Positions 1-12,335 of a stretch of 64,000 nt of DNA are shown piece after piece; within the stretch, counting starts at the first letter, position 1; each line of letters starts with the position of its first letter. The stretch spans positions 248,001 through 312,000 of the forward strand of contig NC_089394.1 of the NCBI RefSeq assembly GCF_003171515.1, given 5' to 3'. A model generated the notes under the pieces. The model did no database searches, was not told the DNA's origin, and worked only from the letters and a program-made list of their open reading frames with translations. The translations under genes were made by a program, and so were the position numbers. Source of the DNA: Pyrenophora tritici-repentis (lineage: Eukaryota > Ascomycota > Dothideomycetes > Pleosporales > Pleosporaceae).

Positions 1-3000
1 CTCACAAGGGAAGATCCTACAGTTAGGATGGATACGTCTACAGCAGGAAAGGCATCTATCAAATTCGGCAAGGGCGAGGCTACATCATCTATTGGCACTG
101 CACAGGTCTCTACAGACATTGGGACGATCAACTTTGAGGTGCTTGACGCACCTACACCATTCTTATTGTGCCTTGCAGACATGGACAGGTTAAAGGTCTA
201 CTTTAACAACACCACAGATGAGCTAGTCCAGGGTGACGTACACATCCCGGTGATTCGCAAATGGGGACATCCTTGGTTCCATCTGAACAAAAGAGAGAGA
301 GCAACTGTGTTCCTGACAGAGACAGAGTTGCGACGGCTCCATCGACGATTTGGACACCCAGCTGTCACGCGACTTGTTAAGCTCTTAAAGGATGCTGGCT
401 ATAACGACTTCGAAGAAAGAACCCTAGAAGAAGTCACTAAGTTCTGCCACCACTGCCAGCTCCACAGCTCCGCACCGCGCCGATTCAAATTCACTCTCAA
501 GGATGATCACCACTTCAACTATGAGATCCTGGTGGATGTGATGTACCTGAGCAACAAACCTGTACTGCATGTGGTCGATTCCTCAACAGCGTTTCAAGGC
601 GCGAGGTTCCTTAGCGCTATCTCAGCTAAAGAAACATGGCAAGCACTGCGGATACTATGGATCGACACGTATCAAGGACCACCAGACATTATCACGCATG
701 ACGCAGGCACTAACTTTGCAAGCACAGAGTTCCGCGCAGAAGCAAAGATCATGGGAGTCACATGCAAGCAAGTACCTACGGAGGCGCACTGGTCTATCGG
801 CAAAACTGAGAGGTACCATGCACCTCTACGCCGCGCATGGGACATACTCTATGCAGAACTCACTGACACTATGTCCGACGACGCGATTCTCCAGATGGCT
901 GTGAAGGCTGTCAACGATACTGCTGGCCCCGATGGACTAGTCCCGACGCTACTGGTCTTTGGAGCGTACCCACGAATGACTGCAGAGTCACCGCCATCCC
1001 CGTCAATGGTCAAGCGCAGCGAGGCTATTCAAAAGGCGACGAAAGCCCTACGCAAGATCACGGCAGAGCACCAAGTTGCAGACGCCTTGAACACCCGCAA
1101 TGGACCAGCCACTGCAGACATGCTCGCGCTCCCACTCCAGAGCGAAGTCTTAGTATGGAGAGAGAGTGATGGCTGGAATGGCCCGTACAAGATCGCCAGT
1201 ACAGATGGCCACAACGTCACTGTTGACATGGTCAATGGTCCAACGACATTCAGATCCACTGTCGTCAAGCCATACTACAGACCGGACCACCTTTGGAGCG
1301 ACCCCGATGCGCCACACGCGCCGAATGAGCCGCATGAGCCGGTAGCAGTACCACCGGCAGTGCAACCACGCAGGAGAGGCCGCCCTCCAGGGTCAAAGAA
1401 CAAGCGGAAGGCGCACGCGTACATCACCAAGAAGGAGCAGGACGATCTTGAGCTAGCTATCAAGCTACGTAACGATGGAGTGATCACAACCTCAGGCGCC
1501 CCCTTTGAAGCGTCTGATGACCAAGAGATCAGCGACCTCGTAGGTCGTGGAGTCTTTAAATTTGAGCAATACGACGAGAGGCTACACAGCAAGATCCGGA
1601 TCTTCAAGTCACGCCTAGTACGTGAGGTCAAGGGAAAGACAACCAAGCCCTATGAGAAATCCCGCCTAGTTATCCAAGGCTACCAGGACCACGGCAAGGA
1701 GACTATTCTGACGCAATCTCCAACCATACAGCGATGTAGCCAGCGCCTGATTATGTCGCTGGCGCCCGAGATGGTACAACGCGGAATGAACATCGAGCTC
1801 CGTGACATTACGCAGGCGTATCCCCAGGCGCAGACAGCCCTGAAGAGGACGATACTCGCACATCTTCCTACTGAGCTAGTCCATCGATATCCAGAAGGCA
1901 CGCTACTCCATGTGATCAAGCCGCTGTATGGAATCGCTGAGGCAGGAGTCCACTGGTGGACAACGTATCACGGACACCATTGCAAGGAACTGGACATGGC
2001 AACATCGACGTACGACCCATGCCTATTGATCACGAACAGAGACGACGCAGGCATCTTCGGCATCGTTGGCATGCAGACAGACGACACTCTCATGCTCGGG
2101 ACACCAGCGTTCTCGTCACGTGAAGAGAAGAAGATCCAGAAGGCAGAGTTCAGGTCAAAGCCAAAAGCAAGGCTGACACCAGAAGTGCAGTTAGACTTCA
2201 ATGGATGTACACTCACGATGGACGCCAGCAGAGTCTTGACCCTTAGGCAGAAAGGACAAGGAGGAAGGATCAGGCTTGTGGATATCAGGGCACCCGACCG
2301 CGCGCAACAGTACACCGAGCAGCGCGCCCGCGGAGCGTACATCGCATCAACATGCCAACCAGAGGCGTCATTTGACCTGTCCGTCGCTGCTCAAGCTCAG
2401 CAACCATCAGACGAGGACATCAAGGCACTCAACAAACGCCTGAAATGGCAGATGGAGAATCTCGATCGTGGCCTGCGCTACGTCACTGTCAATCTTATGG
2501 AGGCCAAGTTGATGGTCTTTGTGGATGGCTCCTTTGCCAACAACAAGGACCTCAGCTCACAGCTAGGCTTTGTCCTTATGCTCGTCAACGAGTCTATTGA
2601 CGTCAACATCTTCACAATACAGGGCAACGTGATCCACTACAGCTCTACAAAATGCAAGCGCATCACACGGAGCGTACTGGCCTCAGAGATCTACGGCATG
2701 GTCAACGGCTTTGACATAGGCATTGCAGTTGCAACCACGCTGAGGATAGTTACAGAACGACTTAGACTACCTGCAATTCCCTTGGTTATCTGTACAGACT
2801 CGTACTCCTTGTACGAGTGCCTAGTAAAGCTTGGGACGACGAAGGAAAAGCGTCTCATGATCGACATCATGGCGCTGCGCCAATCATATGAGCGTCGCGA
2901 GATCACGGAGATCCGCTGGATCAATGGTGAAGACAATCCTGCAGACGCCTTCACCAAGGCATCGCCAAACCGCGCTCTTGAACGCTTTATTGACGGCAAT

Positions 3001-3057
3001 AAGCTGACAGTCCGAGTAGAGGGATGGGTGCAGAGGCCGACAAGCTTTGATGGTTGA
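1..3057 (+). mobile_element. Ty1/copia retrotransposon pol polyprotein, 5' truncated by window edge
   Basis: The reading frame is open from the first base and runs to a stop at 3055-3057, so the Gag and most of the protease lie upstream of the window. Counting from the first ATG at 28, the integrase zinc finger is H105, H110, C140, C143. The integrase core shows D170, D225 and E261, a D-D35-E spacing. The reverse transcriptase follows, with TDD where the usual YVDD box is expected. RNase H follows, with FVDGS, an SE pair and a C-terminal NPADAFTK motif. The order integrase, RT, RNase H is the copia order. The frame has no internal stop, so the element is recent or selected. The TDD box departs from the consensus; whether the enzyme is active cannot be told. 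Confidence 0.95.
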
Positions 3058-3141
3058 TGCTACACACAGTTACCATCAACACATACTGTCACTACCGATA
3101 CAAGCAGAGTTACTAGCTACCCAGAAAGAAAAGACTTCCAG

Positions 3142-3737
<596 letters not shown>

Positions 3738-3757
3738 ATGTTCTGTCAGCTATTTAA

Positions 3758-4183
3758 TTGTCGGAACATGCGCGTACAGCCAGCCCGGCGAGTTTTTCCG
3801 GGCCGGAAGCTTGGACCACTAGTTAGACCAAGCTTCCCGCTTAGCTCGCAACCGTACATATGGAGATCTCTCCATCCAGCTCTTGCTCACTACTAATCAA
3901 ATACTATACACTTTGTTCGTTGCAACGACTGCTAGTATTCGACACCTTTGCCGTGTCAACAGCTTTCGTACTTCATTAATGTTGACACGGCAAAGGTGTC
4001 GAATACTAGCAGTCGTTGCAACGAACAAAGTGTATAGTATTTGATTAGTAGTGAGCAAGAGCTGGATGGAGAGATCTCCATATGTACGGTTGCGAGCTAA
4101 GCGGGAAGCTTGGTCTAACTAGTGGTCCAAGCTTCCGGCCCGGAAAAACTCGCCGGGCTGGCTGTACGCGCATGTTCCGACAA
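3758..4183. repeat. 204-bp inverted repeat (palindrome) with 18-bp loop
   Basis: The left arm is 3758-3961 and the right arm 3980-4183; no mismatch was found when read by eye. The spacer is 18 bp (3962-3979). Read outward to inward, each arm begins TGTCGGAACA and ends GTGTCAACA, so in the opposite sense it starts TGTTGACACGG and ends CCGACA. This gives it the TG...CA ends and the length of a short LTR. The structure may be two head-to-head solo LTRs, a foldback element, or a sequencing or assembly chimera. No ORF lies in it and no target-site duplication was seen. Confidence 0.9.
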
Positions 4184-4751
4184 AAGCCACGGCAGGTAAC
4201 TTGTTCGGGTGTATGTCTCATTGAGAGTAGATATGTCTAGTGATACTGGCGATATCAGATCCGCGTAGCCCGGAGACTACGTCGAAAACCGCACCGTAAT
4301 TATCCTGTTTTCCGAAGAATGACAAAGTCCTAACGCACCAGCACTCCTCGAAAGGGAACCGGATTGTCAGATTTGAGAGAGAAAGGTTTTTCGGAACCTG
4401 GGCTTAACTGATTGAGAGTTTTCGGGCTCCCGCCTATCTACTGTTCACAGGCGGTAGAGCCTAGCCGATCACACTACTCAGACGAATGCACGAGTGCAAG
4501 AACGAGTTCGAGCAAGGGTGCAGGTACGGGTGCGGTCGACTGTGTTGGGTGTGTGATGGAGAACAGAAGTGAGAGGTTGTGCGACGAAAGTTTCTTTACT
4601 GTCAAAAGCACGCTAAGCTCAGAGAAGACCAGGCTCTAGGCTGCACTCACCACACTTGGTCACCGTGGAATCGCGCGAAAGCACGTGAAGCTTGCTCTGA
4701 TTAGGTCCAATACGGAAGAGCAAACGGCGCACGCTGGGCGCGGCACAAAGT
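4184..4751. other. Gene-free stretch after the palindrome
   Basis: I see no credible ORF and no repeat structure here. A 75-codon frame starting at 4412 has no recognisable features and is not called. Confidence 0.5.
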
Positions 4752-5094
4752 AGGCAGCCACGAGGAGGACACCAGCTATGTACAGACAACAGTTCACAGA
4801 CACATACTCCCTATTAGCGAGTACCACAGTCCGCAACAATCAATTAAGTGGGTCCTAGAAGGTTCAGATTGGATTGATTGATTACCGCTTTAAGCCTAGT
4901 AGTTACCTATAGGAGTTTAAGCCCTACCTAGATAGGTAAGTGGGTCTAGGAGAGTGACCGGATTGAATTGATTGTTGCGGAGTCTAGCGAGTACAGAGCC
5001 ACTTATCCGGAGGCCGTGGCATCAGGAAGGCAGCCACCCAAGAGGATACCAGCTGTGTACAGACAGACAACTACTCCTAGTCAGCGATACAGAG
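4752..5094. repeat. Diverged direct repeat enclosing a ~150-bp inverted-repeat element
   Basis: The segment 4752-4829 reappears in diverged form at 5028-5094; both contain AGGCAGCCAC, ACCAGCT and GTACAGACA blocks in the same order. Between them, CCGCAACAATCAATT at 4831-4845 is repeated inverted at 4966-4980, bounding a ~150-bp element with MITE-like architecture. The decamer TAGCGAGTAC flanks it directly at 4815-4824 and 4985-4994. I infer a small inverted-repeat insertion in a locally duplicated sequence. The 196-codon frame starting at 4968 crosses these repeats and is not considered a gene. Confidence 0.5.
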
Positions 5095-5817
5095 GCACAC
5101 GTGAAGTCTCCATAGAGGTCGCCATCTACTGCCAACTGCCCCTCTGTATCCGCCAAACCAGGAACATGTATCTGCAAACAGTGGCTTACACACAGCTGGT
5201 ATCCTCATCGAACACGTTAAGGAATCATACTCGATCATCGTCACGGCCTGACTTAGCTTGCGAAGAAGGAACAAGACAGCACATCAACCCACCGCGTTCG
5301 CAGAAGGAAAGGGAAAGCGCGATGACTCTGAAATCGCACATCCACCGCACGCCTATCGAGGTCTACAAGGAAGCAAAGGCACGTCAAAGGGGGATAAGTA
5401 GCAGATGTACGGATTTCTCCAGGCCGGGCACTGATTCACATCTCAGTGCCATGGATGCAAACAAAGATGACGTGCACAGAGGACGCGGTGACTTTAGAAG
5501 CGGGTATAGAAGAGGGGAGAGTAGGATTTGTATCTCAGCATTAAGACGGAACTTCTAACTACTACAATAATCATATCCAACATACCACACACCACACCAC
5601 ACCCCACCAGCAATAGGACAATAACCAGGAAATCGCACACCCCACCCCATCTACACACCAAACCTGAAACTCAACAACGATAAGCAAGAATAAGTGAGAA
5701 GGTATGTAAATATCATACTTTCTGGATGCGGAGCAAAGTTATGCTACACCTGCCCCCTCCCTCCATCCCTTGTCTAAACTACCCAATCCGCCTAATCGTA
5801 TACGCCTCAATCTTGAT

Positions 5818-5877
5818 GCTTACAGTTTACAAGCTTACAGTTTACAAGCTTACAGTTTACAAGCTTACAGCTTACAC
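5818..5877. repeat. Four tandem copies of a 15-bp unit
   Basis: GCTTACAGTTTACAA is repeated three times exactly and once with three substitutions. It lies about 105 bp beyond the stop codon of the phosphate transporter, so probably in its 3' UTR or just after it. AAGCTT is created at each junction. Confidence 0.9.
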
Positions 5878-5981
5878 GTTTAACAAAAGGTGAATCTACA
5901 CAACCCCCACCCCTCCCTCCCTCCCTCCTTCCTTCTCACCGCCTCTCCTCCCCTCCTGTCTCTACGAATCCGAATATGCAT

Positions 5982-8773
5982 CTAAAACCCCACCGCAAGC
6001 ATCAACCCATACCCCACGGTAATAATAACGACAAAAGTAATCAAACTAGCCGGAATACCTCGCGTCAAAAAGTGTTTAACCTGAAGGTAGCGTTGACCCG
6101 TTCGTGAGTCTTCCATCATTATCGCCGCTGTCATGTACGTTAGTATATCATCTTACACCCATTCAACTCCCCACCGCCACCCAGCCCAGCCAAACAGAAA
6201 GAAAGGAAAAAAAACTCACTCATATTAGGAAACCCACTAGTAGGCAACCCCATGGCCCCACTAGCCATAAGCACACTCCCCATAACCAGCAAATTCGGAT
6301 GCGGCTCCCCCATCTGCAACCCCACCTGCCTCACTAGCGGCAGCACAATAAGCGCAGCAACGGTATGACTAATAAACGTGGCGACGACGAGAATCAACCC
6401 ACAAAACACAACCAACACGCCGTACAAACTCATACCTTGGACGCCTGCGGTGATGCTCTCGGCAAGCGTGTGTAACAAACCAGACGAGTTTACTGATTTA
6501 CCGAGCGAGAGCCCCCCCGCGGCGAGGATGATGATTGTCCAGAGGAAGTTGTTGAAATCTTCTTTTGTCAGGATGCCTGTGCCGAAGAAGGCGATGATGG
6601 GGATGATAGCCACAACGCCCATGTCACCAAACGTAGCTTCGAGTTGATGGCTCACGCACCACAGGGCGATTGTCGTCACCGTCACGATGCTGATAAACCA
6701 CTGTGTGCCAGAGAACTTGTCTTTGAGCGGCCGGATGGGCACGATGGAGGTGCCGCGGCCGGGCTGGAAGGTGACGAGAAGTAGGACCCAGATTAGCAGG
6801 ATGGAAATGATGCACACGGGGAGAGCGACGAAGAACCAGACTCCCCAGGAAGGTTCCGGGCCCATGTTTTGGAGCGCGATTAGGTTTTGCGGTGAGGCGA
6901 TGGGGGAGGCGGCGCCGCCGATGTTTGAGCTGAGGGCTATGCCGAGGAGGAGGGCTTTGGTCATGTCCGAGTCTGCGGGGAGGTTGCGGAGGATGGGCTA
7001 GGGTTTATTAGAACTTCTTGCTCCTCATCTTTTTTTCTGAGGGAACATACCTGAATAATCGAATAACACAGCACAGGCGCCGCAACATTACTAATCCACA
7101 TACTAGCAAACATGGCCACAAACATATTCACCAACAGCACAGTCCGCGGCTTTGTCCCCGCTTTACTCAGCACAAGCGTCGCCATCATCTTCGCGATGTT
7201 GTACTTTGACAAGGCTGCTGCAATGGTGAAGCCGCCGAGTAGCAGCATGATGACCGGTGTCCACATGGCGGAGAAGACATACGACGCTGCTGCTTTACTC
7301 TCCAGTCGACGGTGCGGTTCAACATCGCTCCTGACGACATTCAAGGTAACGGCTAGAAAAGGGACGAGCAGCGAAGTGACGAAGAGTGGGATAGCCTGGT
7401 CAGAAAAGTTAGCATAAACACCCCAGTTAGAAAGAGTGACGGTAAACCCACCTCAGTAGCCCACAACAAACTAACGAAAACAACCATAGCCAAACAATTC
7501 TGCTGCTCGGGCATCTCCATAATCGGCACCACGAGCAACACCACAAACACGGCAATACACGCCACCAAGATCCAAAACGTGCGACTGAGCAACCACTGCG
7601 GACACCGGTACCGGCCAATCGGCGTGTCCACCTCCTTCATATCGGACTCGACTTCGTCGCCTTGGCGCCGCACTTTGCCGCCCGTGGTATCGCGGCCCAG
7701 CAGCGTCTGCGTGATGCCAATGTTTGCGGCTTGCGCTTTTCGCTCTATACCAATCATCTCGCGCCAGACGGTGTTTCGCTCCCACACGACGTGTTCGCGG
7801 AGGTGTAGGCGTAATTCCCGTTTTGCCTCTACGATGTCGCCTTTTGTGCCAATCTGCGCGTATGCAGCTTCCATGCGCTCGAGGTTGCGGGTGAGTTCAT
7901 CCATGGTCGATTGTTTAAACGGGTAAGCGGGGTAAACGTATTTATTCAGATACGTCTTTTTGAGCTTGCGGTCCATGATTTTGTCGTATTTCTTTAGCAC
8001 TTTTTCGAACCCGGTTTTGTTGAGTTGGATAAAGGAGCGGAGTTCGCAGAGGAGCACGTAGACGGATACGGCGCGTTTCTTCAGGGAGACGCCCTCGTCG
8101 TAGAGGGCGGAAAAGGCCATGTCGTTGTAGTCTTCGAAGACGGTGCTGGCTTTGCGCCGCGATGAGGCGTGCGAGGCGGCCATGTCTTCTTCTGTGTGGC
8201 GGCGCCGCCGGTGTTGGCCATCGGGACTCTTCTTACGTAGTCGCGTTGTTTCGTCTAGGTCCTCGTCGGATTCTTCGTCGTCGTCGCCGTGGTCGGTGGA
8301 GCGTCCGCTGGCGCCGCTGAGGGCTCGCGGTCGGTTGAATCCTATGGCTTTGAATATGCTTCCGCTGCGCATCTTCCTCCCTGGTGGCGCATTCTCATTT
8401 TCTTCGTTGTAGTCCTCCTGGTGCTCCTCAAATAACTCCTCGTCTTTTAACAGCGCATCCATTTCCCCGTAGATTTCATTCTCCTTGAGGGCGTAAAAGG
8501 AAGTAACGCGTTCGAGCTCGGCGTCGAGCGTGTTGGTAAAGACCTTGTCAGGGTCGTCGGCGTCTCCATTCAGGAGTGGTGATGACTCCGCGTCTCCATT
8601 TGCCTTCTTCTGGTGGAGCTGGGTCTCGAGGCTGTATATTCTGTAGAAATCACATGTCAGCGGGTGTCTACACGGAAAATATATACATACTGCTTCTTAA
8701 GGTTGCTGTATGCTATGTAATGGTTACTCCAGTCCGGTACCGCATTGAACTGCAGACTATGTGAGAACTTCAT
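5982..8773 (-). CDS. SPX-domain low-affinity phosphate transporter (Pho87/Pho90/Pho91 type)
   Basis: Five exons: 8773-8691, 8640-7452, 7395-7051, 6997-6220, 6127-5982, giving 846 aa with all phases consistent. The start is fixed by the invariant SPX N-terminus MKFSHSLQFNAVPDW. An acidic, low-complexity insert follows, then the lysine-rich SPX helix block (KVLKKYDKIM, LNKYV) that in this family binds inositol pyrophosphates. The C-terminal half is an SLC13/anion-transporter domain with many hydrophobic segments, including the signatures SNIGGAASPI and GLPTSGFPNM near the end. Yeast relatives take up phosphate at the plasma membrane (Pho87, Pho90) or export it from the vacuole (Pho91). Which one this matches cannot be decided by eye. 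Confidence 0.93.
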
Positions 8774-9639
8774 CTCGTCGGCCTCGCGCAGCTGCTCGAG
8801 CTTCTCGCGCCGCTTCTGTTCTCTTTTTGTTTCTCGCGCTGGGGTTTGTCTATCTGTAGACTGTCTAATTTCCTGAAGCTCAACGGCTTGGTCGGGCGCA
8901 ACGTCACGGAATGGAGTGAAGACGTCCAGGATGGGCGGCGGGTTTTGAGTGTCGACTCACTCAACGGCGACAGCACGCTATGACGGAGGAGCTAGGGCAC
9001 GTATTCGTAGGGCGGTCAGGTGGCAGGTGGCGGCAGAATAGGCGAGGCGGCATAGATCCAGATCAAGTCTCAGCATGTGCGATTAGCGCGGGATGCGGGA
9101 TGCTTCGTGGGCTGTGGGACCTCGTGCTTTTGCCCGGAGTAGTATGTGGATGCGCCCGAGTCTAAGACGTGGCCAAGCAGCCTTGCCTCGACCACCGCAT
9201 GGTATATTCATTGGCCCTCCTTACATCCCCTTCACCACCACACTCAACCCACATCCCGACCCGTCGTCTTGTGCCCTCATCACGCGTCTGTATCCATCCC
9301 GCCTCCATCCCGCCTACTTGGTTGTGGCTTGGCGGAGCATTTCACCTCTCCGTCTCTGCAGACGCGATGGCCCGCCCTGGTCGCGGCTAGCTATCACCTG
9401 CGCCGCCATCCTTGCCAAAACACCTCGACCTGCATCACCGTCGCAGCCTGACCAATCGTCAATTAGAACATGAGAGCCTCATTGTTGATCAATCACATTA
9501 CATATATATTGCATTTAGTCAAAGATTCGGGTAGAAGTTGGTTGAATTTTCATGTCCCACTATATACACATCTACGTCATACCAACAGATACGTCATTGT
9601 TTAAACTGCGAAATATTAGCAATTGCACTTTTAGCGACA
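8774..9639. other. Intergenic: upstream of the phosphate transporter, downstream of TRP5
   Basis: No supported gene. ORFs at about 9.0-9.5 kb overlap each other in several frames, are proline- and serine-rich, and show no domain. The stretch should contain the phosphate-transporter promoter and the TRP5 terminator. No perfect CACGTG Pho4-type site was noticed. Confidence 0.5.
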
Positions 9640-12044
9640 TCAAGTAAACTTACACCTCAGATCCCAGCCAATCTTGGGTCCCAGCTTGGGCAGCTCCTCA
9701 GCCACGCTCTGTACGTCCTTGTCTCCACGACCAGAGACACAAATAACAATATCCTGGTCTTTGTCCATTGTCTTGGCCAGCTCAATGGCACCAAAGACGG
9801 CGTGCGAAGTCTCAAGCGCGGGAATAATACCCTCAAGTTGAGACATGAGACGGAAGCCAATAAAAGCCTCGGCATCAGTGCACGCAATAAATTTGGCGCG
9901 GTCGCTGTCCTTCCAGCTGGACAGCTCAGGTCCAACACCGGGGTAGTCGAGCCCTGCAGAAACAGAGTGAGTCTCGTTAATCTGTCCGTGCTTGTTCTGG
10001 AGGACATAGGTGCGTACACCGTGGAGCACACCCTTGGTTCCCGCGGAGAGTGTTGCACTGTGGCGGTCCGTGTCAATGCCGTCTCCGCCCGCTTCAATGC
10101 CGAGAAGCTTAACAGACGGGTCCTTGGAGAAGGGATAGAACATGCCCACGGCATTGCTGCCACCACCAACGCAAGCAACCACTGCGTCGGGAAGCTTGCC
10201 ACGCTTCTCTTGCATCTGCTGCTTGGTCTCGTTTCCAATGATGGACTGGAAGGTGCGGACAATGGTTGGGAAGGGGTGGGGGCCGATGGCTGATCCAATA
10301 ATGTAATGAGTCGTGTCGAGGTGGACGACCCAAGAGCGCATGGCTTCGTTGACTGCATCACGCAGCGTCTTGGCTCCAGCCTCGACAGCCACCACCTGCG
10401 CACCAAGCAACTTGATGCGGAAGACATTCAGAGCCTGACGCCTGACATCCTCAGCGCCCATGTAAATGGTGCACTTCATGTTGAACTTGGCGCAAACGGT
10501 AGCCGTCGCGACACCGTGCTGGCCAGCTCCGGTTTCGGCGATAATTTCAGTCTTCCCAAGTCTTCGAGCCACAAGCACCTGTCCAAGCGCATTGTTGATC
10601 TTGTGACTTCCAGTGTGATTGAGGTCCTCTCGCTTCAACCAGATGTTGGCACCTCCAGCATGCTCGGTAAGACGCTCGGCAAGATGCAAATGCCCTGGTC
10701 GTCCCATCCAGTCGTAGTAGGAACGGTACTCTTCCCAGAACTTGGGGTCTTCAATCGCTGCATTGAAGCCTTCCTCGAGCTCCGAAAGACAGTCCATTAG
10801 CGATTCAGGCACATATTGTCCTCCGAATTCGCCGAATCGGGCTGGGAACTTGTGCTTTTCGTCAAACCCGTTTTGCTCGTGTGTGTTGGAGTCATCCGTG
10901 TTCAACATCTCCAATTGATCAGCCAGACCAGGGCCGTCAGGTGTGTCGGCATCCGTAATGACCTTGTCGACGTGCACGCCAGTTGGCTCCTTGGCCTCGT
11001 TCAAAGCCTCAACAATGCCGACCTCGCGAGTCGTCTCCCGGGTGCTCTTTCCGCAAATTTCGTCGCAGTACTTTTCAACCGCCTTTGCGCCCTCACCAGG
11101 TGCAGCCTTGATGAGAGTGTTGATAATCTGGCTGCCAATAACGACACCCTCGGCAATCTTTCCTACGCTGACAAAGTGATCGCGTGTGCTGACACCGAAA
11201 CCAACAGCGGCGGGGACATTGCCAGAGTATTTGTGAACGCGGTCGAGCAGCTGGGGAAGGGCGGCGTTCATGGTTCCTGTAGCGCCGGTGACGCCCATGC
11301 GGGATACGACGTAGATGAACGAGTCGGCAATCTTGCAAAGAACGCGCATGCGGTGCTCAGAAGTGGCGGGCGCAATCAATGGGACGTAGGAGAGTCTGAG
11401 GTTGTTAATACCGTGCCATCTGTGAATAATGACCCGACTCACCCGTAGCTGCGGCAGAAGTTCCTGAAGCGCAGAGCCTCCTCCGGGGGCAGGTCAACCA
11501 TAATGAAGCCATTGGCACCTGCCTCCTTCGCATCCTGCAACATCTTCTCCTCGCCATAGCTCAGCAGAGGGTTGTAGTATCCCATAAGCAAGACAGGCGC
11601 CTTGAGGCCGCGCTTCCTCGCATCGCGGATCATTTGGAGGACATCGACAATGGTGACGCCGTTCTTGAGCGCTTGCTATACACACATGGGGTCAGATTCG
11701 CTTACAGGCAAAATGTGGCGAATGAGTCAACCTACAGTATTCGCAGTCTGGATGACTGGGCCGTCGGCAATGGGATCGGTAAAGGGCATTCCGAGTTCAA
11801 TAATGTCTATTCATGTTAGCTGTTTGTTGTCAAGCGTCAATTACATCCTGTGCGTACCTGCGCCGCCCGCCTCCATGGCCATCATAATGTCGGGCGTCTC
11901 CTCTTTGGTAGGAAAACCCGCTGTCACATATGTGACAAGAGCAGACTATCCATCGCATTAGCTATAATTCTATCCGAAGACGATGCGACGACCTACCCTG
12001 CCCTCCTTCTTGCATTGCGCAAACGTCTTCTTAATCCCGTCCAT
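9640..12044 (-). CDS. TRP5: Tryptophan synthase, bifunctional alpha-beta fusion
   Basis: Five exons: 12044-11997, 11945-11858, 11806-11736, 11675-11443, 11395-9640; 731 aa. The N-terminal alpha domain cleaves indole-3-glycerol phosphate. It carries the catalytic region [14 protein letters not shown], with its acid pair, and the barrel motif GYYNPLL. A linker of about 60 residues leads to the beta domain, which condenses indole with serine using PLP. Its lysine lies in [10 protein letters not shown] and the phosphate-binding glycines in CVGGGSNA. The alpha-beta order in one chain is the fungal arrangement; bacteria use two genes. Catalyses the last two steps of tryptophan synthesis in the cytosol. 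Two TGAGTCA sites upstream suggest general amino-acid control. Confidence 0.97.
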
Positions 12045-12132
12045 GATGCTGAATAGACGACTTTTCGTTTCGAGTGTATGAAGAAAGAAAGAAGTTAGGG
12101 AACCCGTGTCCTTTTTGATTGCAAGACCCCAG

Positions 12133-12139
12133 TGAGTCA
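12133..12139. promoter_or_regulatory. Gcn4/Cpc1-type site in the TRP5 promoter (proximal)
   Basis: TGAGTCA, an exact match to the Gcn4/CPC1 consensus TGASTCA, lies 89 bp upstream of the TRP5 start codon. In fungi this bZIP factor activates amino-acid biosynthetic genes on starvation. Binding is inferred from the match and position. Confidence 0.7.
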
Positions 12140-12328
12140 CACGTTATTCCGGCCGTATAGTTGCGGAGAAATCGGGAGTTGCTATGAGTCTTGTGTTCAC
12201 AATTTAGTGAGGCCGATCGGCGAGGGGTACGAAAGTAAGCCTGCACGGTTTGGGTAAGGGCGCCGAACATCATTCCTTCTAGAAGACCGGACAAAGCATC
12301 TTTTTTGATGTCGACGTCATCATTTGTG

Positions 12329-12335
12329 TGAGTCA
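12329..12335. promoter_or_regulatory. Gcn4/Cpc1-type site in the TRP5 promoter (distal)
   Basis: A second exact TGAGTCA, 285 bp upstream of the TRP5 start codon and 190 bp beyond the first. Two perfect copies within 300 bp of an amino-acid biosynthetic gene are unlikely to be accidental. Confidence 0.65.

Noticed and set aside
4968..5558. 196-codon ORF
   Set aside because: It starts inside an inverted-repeat element and crosses a diverged repeat; composition is not protein-like and no domain is seen.
9538..11448. Long plus-strand ORFs opposite tryptophan synthase
   Set aside because: They are antisense to a well-supported TRP5 gene; codon structure of the real gene keeps the opposite frames open.
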